From the NCBI GenBank assembly GCA_009921765.1, contig RFXC01000008.1:1-46790 (forward strand): a stretch of DNA of 46,790 nt, in the 5' to 3' direction. Position numbers and translations under genes: made by a program. Origin of the DNA: Betaproteobacteria bacterium. Lineage in GTDB: Bacteria; Pseudomonadota; Gammaproteobacteria; Burkholderiales; Burkholderiaceae. Below are positions 8,521-14,707 of the stretch, piece by piece. The notes under the pieces are model-generated. The model made no database searches and was not told the DNA's origin. It saw only the letters and a program-made list of their open reading frames with translations. Position 1 is the first letter of the stretch; each line of letters starts with the position of its first letter.

Positions 8521-8922
8521 ATGGCCACGCCATACCAGGATCGCAAGCTGCCCGCCCCGGTCATCTACCCCGAGAACCAGCCCTTCTGGGACGCCGCGGG
8601 TCGCGGCGAGTTGCTGATTCCGCACTGCGCAGCTTGCGGCCCTTACTGGTATCCACGCCCTTACTGCCCGCATTGCGGCAGCGACCAGACCGAGCTGAAA
8701 CGCTCAGCCGGGCGCGGCGTGGTGTATTCGCTCAGCATCACACGCCGCGCTGGCCCCATCGCCTACGCCATCGCGTACGTCACGCTGGACGAAGGTGTCA
8801 CCATCATGACCAACCTTGCCGACTGCGACCTGGACTCGGTTCGAATCGGTGATCGGGTTGAAGTCGTGTTCAAGCCCACTGACGGCGGGCCGCCAGTGCC
8901 GATGTTCCGGCCCGTTGGCTGA
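8521..8922 (+). CDS. Zn-ribbon/OB-fold (DUF35) protein
   Basis: A 133-residue protein with a rubredoxin-like zinc ribbon, Cys36, Cys39, Cys49 and Cys52 in CAAC and CPHC, followed by an OB-fold half (VVYSLSITRRAGPIAYAIAYVTLDEGVTIMTNL, then IGDRVEVVF). Such proteins are obligate partners of thiolase-fold enzymes, where they channel acyl-CoA or acyl substrates. The ATG at 8521 has GAGAGGG seven bases upstream and lies two bases after the thiolase-like stop, so the two are cotranslated and probably form one complex. Confidence 0.88.
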   Translation: MATPYQDRKLPAPVIYPENQPFWDAAGRGELLIPHCAACGPYWYPRPYCPHCGSDQTELKRSAGRGVVYSLSITRRAGPIAYAIAYVTLDEGVTIMTNLADCDLDSVRIGDRVEVVFKPTDGGPPVPMFRPVG

Positions 8923-8935
8923 CCCGTTCGCGACA

Positions 8936-8959
8936 GCGGGCAGCGCTGCGGCTGCCCGC
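8936..8959. terminator. Hairpin between convergent genes
   Basis: GCGGGCAGC at 8936-8944 pairs with GCTGCCCGC at 8951-8959 around a six-base loop. It sits between the end of the DUF35 gene and the end of the lipoprotein gene on the other strand, so it can serve both transcripts. No T-tract follows on either strand, so termination efficiency is uncertain. Confidence 0.6.
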
Positions 8960-8967
8960 CCCAGCCG

Positions 8968-10224
8968 CTAGCTTCGGCTGCACTGAATCGACTGCACCGT
9001 CATGGGCAAGGGGCCGCGTATCGCCTGAACCGCCACCCGCACCTTGGTGCCGGGCGGCTCGCTCGCGAGTTGCGCGCAGGAGCTTGAAAGTGTGGTCCGA
9101 CCCAGCAAGGTACCCCGGAGGTTCCAGTTGCCGGAGGCGATCTGCGCGAGCCTCGCCGCGGGGATGTCCTCGCTGATCTGCACCTCGGCCCGCTCGCTGC
9201 TGCCCGGCAGTCTGGGGGGCGCCTTCACCTGCCAGCCCAACGGGCCTTTTTCGAGTTCGACACGCGCGAACTGTTGCGTGGATATCGCACCACGGAACTC
9301 GGCAGGAACGCTGATGCGGTTGCCCTGAATCTCGATCTCCGACCCATCGGCACTGACGCGAGACACCTCGCCGCCCAGCACCGTGCTCGCGACATTGGCA
9401 GGGGGCGCGAGCCTGGCAGAAATCGAACGATCGGCCTGCATCACCGCACCGGGTGGCCCGCCGGGTGGCGGTGCCCATACCCGCAACACCTGATTCAGCG
9501 CCGGGTCGGCGAGCGCCGACGCACTTCCCAGGTCAACCTCGCGGCCGCTCGCAGCGTTCAGGCGCACTACGCTGCCATCGAGCTTGCTCACCACACCGCT
9601 CAGCAGGACCTTGGGCTGCGGATTGATCACCTCGATCCTTGAGGCGAGCAAGGTGTAGGTGCTGGTGGCCGCGTCAAGCACCCAGGTCCCGTGCGCCTGA
9701 ATCCACTGACCCGCTGCGAACACGCACCCCGGCGCACACGGCAGGTCGCCAAAATCGGTCCAGGTCGCCGCGGCGCCGCTGCCGTCCGCCTCGCGTTGCA
9801 CGCGCACCTGCTGCCCCAACACCGTGAGCCGTTGCGCCTTCGCGCCATCGGCAACGATCTGGTCGATCGGGCCGACCAGCTCGGTGATCACCTCGATCGA
9901 GTCGGCGACATTGTTCGCGTTGCTGCTGATGCGCACCCGCTGGCCGATCTTGACGGTGGCCTCCCGCACGCCGGCAGGCCCCTCCTCGGTCACCTTCGCC
10001 TGGCTGTCGTCGAATACCACCCCGTCGACGATCACGCTCCCGAAACCCGTGACCGTGCCCTCCGCAAGGCCGCTGCCACCGCTTCCCACCCCACCGGCAA
10101 GGTCGGCGATTCCTCCGCCACCGCAGGAGGCGAGAAGCCCGAGTCCGGCGATCAGCAGGAGTCGTCTGAAGCAGGCGCCAATCGTGTCGAGCAGGCGAAC
10201 CAGACCACGCGCTGAAGATTTCAT
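8968..10224 (-). CDS. DUF5666 repeat lipoprotein
   Basis: A 418-residue predicted outer-envelope lipoprotein. The signal peptide RRLLLIAGLGLLASC ends in a lipobox with Cys near residue 34, followed by a Gly-rich linker. The mature part is built of repeated beta-rich units of the DUF5666 type (GTVTGFGSVIVDGVVFDDSQAKV, then LSGVVSKLDGSVVRLN, then LGGEVSRVSADGSEIEIQGNRISVP), resembling tandem OB-like barrels. Function is unknown for the family. Its ATG overlaps the stop of the DUF6502 gene upstream, a gene pair I recall as recurrent in Burkholderiales, so the two probably work together. Confidence 0.85.
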   Translation of the reverse strand: MKSSARGLVRLLDTIGACFRRLLLIAGLGLLASCGGGGIADLAGGVGSGGSGLAEGTVTGFGSVIVDGVVFDDSQAKVTEEGPAGVREATVKIGQRVRISSNANNVADSIEVITELVGPIDQIVADGAKAQRLTVLGQQVRVQREADGSGAAATWTDFGDLPCAPGCVFAAGQWIQAHGTWVLDAATSTYTLLASRIEVINPQPKVLLSGVVSKLDGSVVRLNAASGREVDLGSASALADPALNQVLRVWAPPPGGPPGAVMQADRSISARLAPPANVASTVLGGEVSRVSADGSEIEIQGNRISVPAEFRGAISTQQFARVELEKGPLGWQVKAPPRLPGSSERAEVQISEDIPAARLAQIASGNWNLRGTLLGRTTLSSSCAQLASEPPGTKVRVAVQAIRGPLPMTVQSIQCSRS

Positions 10225-11090
10225 GATGACGACTGATCCTGCGGCGCCTCGGGCGCGCTGAAACTGAAGACACCGAGCCGGAACCGCTGCGGATTCGCCG
10301 TTCCTTCATCCTGCTCGCACAGCGGTACCGCCTGATCCACGACACGCTGAAGCGCATCAGCCCAGATCTGGTTGGCCAGCTGGTGCAGCACACGAACCGA
10401 TGCCTCGCTCAAACCGTCCGCAAACACGCTTTGCTCCAGAAAGCGCGGTCCAGGGCCGCCGCTGAGGTTGTGCACCCCGGCTGCGAGGTGATCGACCGCC
10501 GACCCGGCAAACAGCTGCCGTGCTTCGGCAAAGCCAGGCTGTGGAATAAAGGCGTCACGGATCAGCCGCACGCCCGCGCCCTCCTCTCGAACAACGCCGA
10601 GACGAACCAGGTCGTCGAGCACCGCTCGATGATGAAAGTCACGCGATACGCGACGGGCGAGCGCCTCGAACGACGGCTCGGGACCTGCGAAGGGAATCAG
10701 GTCGGGCCAGTCAAGGCTCAGCCAGCGCGTGGCAACCTGATTCGCGGCACTGGGCTTGCCCCAGCGCGCGCCCTGGGCCGCGTTGTCGGCAGTGACCTGC
10801 TCGGCGGGCTCGCCAAGCGAGCGGACATCCTTGCGATGCAGGCCCGACAACAGACTGAGCGCCGAGTCGGTCCGCTTCCTGCCCAGCCGTAGCAGTTCCT
10901 GCTCGGCCTGCGCGAGAAACACCGGCTTGAGCGCAGCAGCAAACCCTGCGTATCCGACTCCAGAGCGAACCAGCCAGGTGACCAGCGGCTCGAGAATGGC
11001 AAGCACCTCTGCCAGCACCGCCTCCTGCGTATCAGAGGGGTTTCCAGGGCCAGATGCGTGGGGGGATGATTCGGGATGATCGCTGGACAT
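10221..11090 (-). CDS. DUF6502 family protein
   Basis: A 289-residue cytoplasmic protein. The N-terminal half has the DUF6502 pattern: EVLAILEPLVTWLVRSGVGYAGFAAALKPVFL, then ALSLLSGLHRKDVR, where a helical DNA-binding-like arrangement can be imagined but not shown. The middle contains WLSLDWPDLIPF and FEALARRVSRDFHHRAVLDDLVRLGVV, reminiscent of winged-helix helices. It is followed directly by the DUF5666 lipoprotein with a 4-base overlap. No Shine-Dalgarno sequence precedes the ATG, and a TATAAT box lies 7-12 bases upstream, so the message may be leaderless. A regulatory role is inference. Confidence 0.8.
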   Translation of the reverse strand: MSSDHPESSPHASGPGNPSDTQEAVLAEVLAILEPLVTWLVRSGVGYAGFAAALKPVFLAQAEQELLRLGRKRTDSALSLLSGLHRKDVRSLGEPAEQVTADNAAQGARWGKPSAANQVATRWLSLDWPDLIPFAGPEPSFEALARRVSRDFHHRAVLDDLVRLGVVREEGAGVRLIRDAFIPQPGFAEARQLFAGSAVDHLAAGVHNLSGGPGPRFLEQSVFADGLSEASVRVLHQLANQIWADALQRVVDQAVPLCEQDEGTANPQRFRLGVFSFSAPEAPQDQSSS

Positions 11091-11096
11091 TCTGCG

Positions 11097-11120
11097 ATTA
11101 TATCTGGGAAACTTTCCCAG
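11097..11120 (-). promoter_or_regulatory. Candidate leaderless promoter with palindromic operator for the DUF6502-DUF5666 operon
   Basis: On the minus strand a perfect TATAAT occupies 11102-11097, which would put the transcription start at or next to the A of the ATG at 11090. Immediately upstream, 11104-11120 is the perfect 17-base palindrome CTGGGAAACTTTCCCAG (8-bp arms, one central base), lying in the -10/-35 spacer. There is no good -35 hexamer, so an activator or repressor binding the palindrome is plausible. Confidence 0.5.
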
Positions 11121-11156
11121 CCGCCAGCGCCCGAGCGAAGCTTGGCCGCTGGCGGC
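11120..11156 (-). terminator. Stem-loop downstream of the alpha/beta hydrolase gene
   Basis: GCCGCCAGCG at 11120-11129 is the exact reverse complement of CGCTGGCGGC at 11147-11156, a 10-bp stem with a 17-base loop. It lies between the hydrolase stop (11189) and the next minus-strand promoter, where a terminator is expected. It lacks a T-tract, so it may act with Rho or only stabilise the 3' end. Confidence 0.45.
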
Positions 11157-11188
11157 GGCTCGGCCCGGGTCGGCAACAGCGGAGAGAC

Positions 11189-11992
11189 TCAGCCGAGCAG
11201 ATGTCGAACCACCTCGACGACCTTCTCCGGGTACTCGAAAGCGAGCCAGTGGGCGGCAGGCTCGACAATGTGAACCCGATCCGCGCCCACCAGACCACGG
11301 TACTGGGGAATGCGCTCTGCCAGCGCGGAGCGTTGATGGGGATCCTGTCCACCCAGCATCAGATGCACCGGGCAGCTCAGCGCCCGCATTTGCTCGCGAA
11401 TGTCGATGGTGCGGGACAGCGGACGCGACTTGAAGCGCGATCGACGCACCTGCTCGGCCGCGTCGGCGATCAGTTCGTCGGTCACACGCGAGGCATCGGC
11501 GATCATGATCCTGCGTTGCGTCACCGCAACTCCAGCCTCCAGTCCGCCGCGCCGGGTCTCGCGCACGCCCTCTTCAAGAATGTCCAGAACCTCCCGGGTG
11601 ACTTCCGGCCCCAGGGGCGGGTTGATCAGCACGATTCCCCGAAAATGCGGAGCCGCCCGCCACATCCGCGCCATCTCGGTGGCCACCAGCGTGCCAAATG
11701 AAAATCCCACCACCGCGGCAACCGGTGGCAGTTGATGAAGCGCGGTATCAATCAGCGCCGCATAGTCTGCGAGCGAAACATCTGCGGGCGGCGAATCCGA
11801 CTCACCGTAGCCGGGCAGGTCGATCGCAACCGGATCGGCAAACGCTCCCAGCGATGCGATGTTGGCCCGCCAGTGACGCCAGCTTCCATGCCCGCCGTGG
11901 AGGAGCAGCAGCACCGGTCGCGATCCATCTGGTTGGCGGGCAGCCACCGCATGCAGTGCACCACCCGGAAAAGGGAGCGACAACTTGACCAT
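11189..11992 (-). CDS. Alpha/beta hydrolase
   Basis: A 267-residue alpha/beta-hydrolase-fold protein. The oxyanion region is LLLLHGGHGSWRHW, the strand-turn DLPGYGESDSP follows, the nucleophile elbow is GFSFGT (Ser), and the catalytic His is in VEPAAHW near the C-terminus; the acid is probably the Asp of LMLGGQDPH. Such proteins hydrolyse esters, lactones or C-C bonds, and substrate cannot be read from the sequence. The ATG at 11992 (MVKLSLPFPGG) is preferred, since the 22 residues of the longer reading have no homology character. It is transcribed toward the DUF6502 gene but probably separated from it by a stem-loop. Confidence 0.85.
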   Translation of the reverse strand: MVKLSLPFPGGALHAVAARQPDGSRPVLLLLHGGHGSWRHWRANIASLGAFADPVAIDLPGYGESDSPPADVSLADYAALIDTALHQLPPVAAVVGFSFGTLVATEMARMWRAAPHFRGIVLINPPLGPEVTREVLDILEEGVRETRRGGLEAGVAVTQRRIMIADASRVTDELIADAAEQVRRSRFKSRPLSRTIDIREQMRALSCPVHLMLGGQDPHQRSALAERIPQYRGLVGADRVHIVEPAAHWLAFEYPEKVVEVVRHLLG

Positions 11993-12179
11993 GATGTGAA
12001 ACGGGCGTCGTGAAGCGGTGAGGCGATCGCGGCAATCTGTGCCGTGATCAATCGGCAAGCCGCAAGCATACCCCCGCCGATCGGTGTTTACCCTTGAGGA
12101 CGGCGAGATCCTGTCGAATCGCGGCGGAATCAGGCTAGCATTCGCGCGACCGATACGTGCAATGCTTCAAAAGCAACCC

Positions 12180-12198
12180 GTCCTCCCAACAGGAGGAC
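12180..12198 (+). other. Short hairpin in the uspA leader that sequesters an SD-like GGAGGA
   Basis: GTCCTCC (12180-12186) pairs perfectly with GGAGGAC (12192-12198) around CAACA. The right arm resembles a strong ribosome-binding site, but no start codon follows at working distance. The real site for uspA is GGAG at 12219-12222. It may stabilise the message or act as a ribosome standby site. Confidence 0.4.
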
Positions 12199-12227
12199 CA
12201 CGACGCACCCTCAGATCCGGAGGCTTC

Positions 12228-12671
12228 ATGTACAAAAAAATTCTGCTCGCGTATGACGGTTCGCAGAGCGGTCGGACTGCGCTCTTCGAATGCTCCTACC
12301 TCGCCAATAGCGGCGAGGCCGATATCCACCTGATCGCGGTGGTTCAACCGGTCCCGGCGGCGGTTCTGTATGAAGTGGTCATCTCCGAGGTGCCCGACGC
12401 CACCGACGAAACCGAGCACCATCGCAAGGTTCTCGAGGAAGGCGTACAGATGCTGCGAGACCGTGGATTTTCCGCACAGGGACATCTGGCGCGCGGCGAG
12501 CCGGTGGAGCAGATCTGCGAACACGCCAAGCGCCTCAAGGCCGATCTCATCATCGTCGGCCACCGTCGCCCGAAGGGCTGGGCGGAGCGCTGGTGGCGTG
12601 GTTCGATCGGTGCAACGCTGATGGATAACGCCCCGTGCAGCGTGCTGATCGCCATGACTGGCGGGCGGTAA
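12228..12671 (+). CDS. Universal stress protein (UspA family)
   Basis: A 147-residue single-domain Usp. It begins MYKKILLAYDGSQSGRTAL, the first strand and nucleotide-contacting Asp of the family, and ends ADLIIVGHRRPKGW followed by WWRGSIGATLMDNAPCSVLIAM, the place of the G-2X-G-9X-G(S/T) ATP-binding loop, here with Lys-rich substitutions. Usp proteins bind ATP or AMP and help survival under starvation, oxidative or respiratory stress. The ATG at 12228 has GGAG five bases before it. It is a single-gene unit, with a 235-base upstream gap in which the only structure I see is the hairpin at 12180. Confidence 0.9.
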   Translation: MYKKILLAYDGSQSGRTALFECSYLANSGEADIHLIAVVQPVPAAVLYEVVISEVPDATDETEHHRKVLEEGVQMLRDRGFSAQGHLARGEPVEQICEHAKRLKADLIIVGHRRPKGWAERWWRGSIGATLMDNAPCSVLIAMTGGR

Positions 12672-12848
12672 GGCTGGCCGCTGCCTTCGGAGTGACCCCG
12701 GTCTTCGGCCGGGCATCCGCGCACCCGGGGCGAGTTCTCGGATAAGTTTTGCATCCGGCGAGCATTCGGATAATGTTCCGGGGCTCGTCAGCATATCCTC
12801 GCCGCGCTGCAACAGTACGGCCTACCCATAACTCCCCAGGAGACCCTC

Positions 12849-13964
12849 ATGTCACAGAAATCCAAGACCCCGCTGCGTCGCCGCTTTCTCAAGTCGGCCG
12901 CAGGCGGCGCCGTGGCCACCGGCGCGCTGGCCGCGCCCATGGTGTCAACCGCGCAAACCATCAGCCTGCGCTTTCAGAGCACCTGGCCCGCCAAAGACAT
13001 CTTCCATGAGTACGCGCTCGACTTCGCCAAGAAGGTGAACGACATGGCAGGATCGCGCGTGAAGATCGAAGTGCTGCCCGCCGGCGCGGTAGTGGGCGCG
13101 TTCCAGCTCCTGGAAGGTGTTGCCAAAGGGACGCTCGACGGCGGTCACGGTGTAGTGGCCTACCACTACGGCAAGAACTCCGCCCTCGCACTGTGGGGTT
13201 CCGGTCCCGGCTTCGGTATGGACCCCAACATGCTGCTCTCCTGGCACTACTACGGCGGTGGCAAGGAACTGCTCGACGAGATCTACAAGGCGATCAACAT
13301 CGACGTGGTGTCCTATCTTTACGGCCCGATGCCCACCCAGCCCTTCGGCTGGTTTAAGAAGCCCATCGCGCGAGTGGAAGACATCAAGGGCACCAAGTTC
13401 CGTACGGTGGGTCTGGCCGTGGACATGTACACCGACATGGGCGCGGCCGTGAATCCGCTGCCTGGCGGCGAGATCGTCCCCGCGCTTGATCGCGGCCTGA
13501 TCGATGGCGCAGAGTTCAACAACGCCTCCTCCGACCGCGTGCTGGGCTTCCCGGACGTGGTGAAGAACTGCATGCTGCAGAGCTTCCACCAGAGCACCGA
13601 GCAGTTCGAGATCCTGTTCAACCGCAGCAAGTTCAACACGCTGCCCGCTGAGGTCAAGGCCATCATCGACTACGCGGTGCAAGCTGCCAGCGCAGACATG
13701 AGCTGGAAGGCGGTCGATCGCAACTCCAAGGACTACATCGAGCTCAAGAAGGCGGGTGTCAATTTCTACAAGACCCCGGACGCCATCCTGCGTGCCCAGC
13801 TCGCTTCCTGGGACAAGATCATGGACAAGAAGTCGTCCGAGAACCCAATGTTCAAGAAAATTCTCGACAGCCAAAAGGCGTTTGCACAACGCGCCGGCAG
13901 CTGGCAGAACGACTACACGGTCGACTTCAAGATGGCCTACAACCACTACTTCGGTCGCCGCTAA
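12849..13964 (+). CDS. TRAP transporter substrate-binding protein (DctP family, TakP-like)
   Basis: A 371-residue periplasmic receptor with a Tat leader (LRRRFLKSAAGGAVATGALA, ending near STAQ). The mature protein shows DctP features: FQSTWPAKDIFHEYALDFAKKV, VEVLP-type strand, the long helix-strand VEDIKGTKFRTVGLAVDMYTDMGAAV with the Arg that typically salt-bridges a substrate carboxylate, and PALDRGLIDGAEFNN. The GFGMDPN and GPMPTQPFGWF segments recall the alpha-keto-acid binding TakP branch. It delivers solute to the Q and M permease subunits encoded next. AGGAG lies six bases before the ATG. The ligand, probably a 2-oxo acid or other carboxylate, is inferred. Confidence 0.92.
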   Translation: MSQKSKTPLRRRFLKSAAGGAVATGALAAPMVSTAQTISLRFQSTWPAKDIFHEYALDFAKKVNDMAGSRVKIEVLPAGAVVGAFQLLEGVAKGTLDGGHGVVAYHYGKNSALALWGSGPGFGMDPNMLLSWHYYGGGKELLDEIYKAINIDVVSYLYGPMPTQPFGWFKKPIARVEDIKGTKFRTVGLAVDMYTDMGAAVNPLPGGEIVPALDRGLIDGAEFNNASSDRVLGFPDVVKNCMLQSFHQSTEQFEILFNRSKFNTLPAEVKAIIDYAVQAASADMSWKAVDRNSKDYIELKKAGVNFYKTPDAILRAQLASWDKIMDKKSSENPMFKKILDSQKAFAQRAGSWQNDYTVDFKMAYNHYFGRR

Positions 13965-13976
13965 GCCACCCGACGT

Positions 13977-14081
13977 ACCCGCGCAAGCGGGTGCGTGCCG
14001 GTTGCGGTCACCCTCCCCGGGGCGGCTGCGCCGGCAGGCCGGTGCGGCCATCCCGCAGGGCGCCAGGCGCCCTCTTTTCTT
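13977..14081 (+). other. Intercistronic hairpins between TRAP P and Q genes
   Basis: ACCCGC-GCAA-GCGGGT (13977-13992) forms a tight stem. A second stem, AGGGCG (14057-14062) with CGCCCT (14068-14073), is followed by a T-rich run at 14075-14081, the look of a weak terminator. Such structures after a binding-protein gene often let its message accumulate above the permease genes. The 128-base gap holds no other gene. Confidence 0.5.
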
Positions 14082-14092
14082 GCGGATCTCCC

Positions 14093-14707
14093 ATGCAAAA
14101 ATTGCTGTTGGCGGTTGACCGCCTGTCGTCGTGGGTTGGCCAGGCGTTTGCCTGGGCCATTGTCCTGCTCACGGCGCTGATTACCTGGGAGGTGTTCTCC
14201 CGCTACGCGCTGAACGAACCACACGATTGGGCGCTGAATGCCCAGATCATGCTCTATGGCCTCCTGTTTATGTCCGCCGGCGCCTACACCCTCGCCAAAA
14301 ACGGACATGTGCGTGGCGATGTGTTGTACGGCTTTTTTCAACCACGAACCCAGGCAACCGTAGACCTGGTTCTTTATCTTCTGTTTTTTCTGCCTGGAAT
14401 TTTCGCGCTCACCTGGGCCGGCTGGGACTACGCCCTGGAATCGCTCGCGATTCGCGAGAAGACATTCTCGGCCACGCCGCTCCCCCTGTACCCGTTCAAG
14501 TTCGTGATCCCGTTTTCTGGCGCCATGCTGCTGCTTCAGGGCCTGGTGGAAATCATCCGCTGCATTGCGTGCATACGCGACGGCGAGTGGCCCTCGCGCG
14601 AGCAGGATGTCGAGGAAGTTGACGTCGAAAAGCTGAAGAAGATGGTCAAGGTGAGCGATGAAGACATTGCCGCTCTCGCCGCGACCGCCCCGAGGAGCGC
14701 GAAATGA
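14093..14707 (+). CDS. TRAP transporter small permease (DctQ family)
   Basis: A 204-residue four-helix membrane protein. Helices are visible at about residues 17-37 (AFAWAIVLLTALITWEVFSRYA), 46-66, 90-110 (VLYLLFFLPGIFALTWAGW) and 134-155. The R-Y-x-L-N-E-P-H-x-W motif after helix 1 is typical of DctQ. The C-terminal tail is long and charged (EEVDVEKLKKMVKVSDEDI). It pairs with DctM in the inner membrane to form the sodium-driven uptake unit. Its stop overlaps the ATG of the large permease. Confidence 0.88.
   Translation: MQKLLLAVDRLSSWVGQAFAWAIVLLTALITWEVFSRYALNEPHDWALNAQIMLYGLLFMSAGAYTLAKNGHVRGDVLYGFFQPRTQATVDLVLYLLFFLPGIFALTWAGWDYALESLAIREKTFSATPLPLYPFKFVIPFSGAMLLLQGLVEIIRCIACIRDGEWPSREQDVEEVDVEKLKKMVKVSDEDIAALAATAPRSAK

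Noticed and set aside
12739..12773. Direct repeat CGGATAA at 12739 and 12767 upstream of the TRAP receptor gene
   Set aside because: Only seven bases match in two copies, with no promoter hexamers at fitting distance, so it could be chance.
12945..14051. 368-codon minus-strand open frame
   Set aside because: It is the complement of the TRAP receptor gene, is Val/His/Gly-rich, and has no motif or ribosome site.
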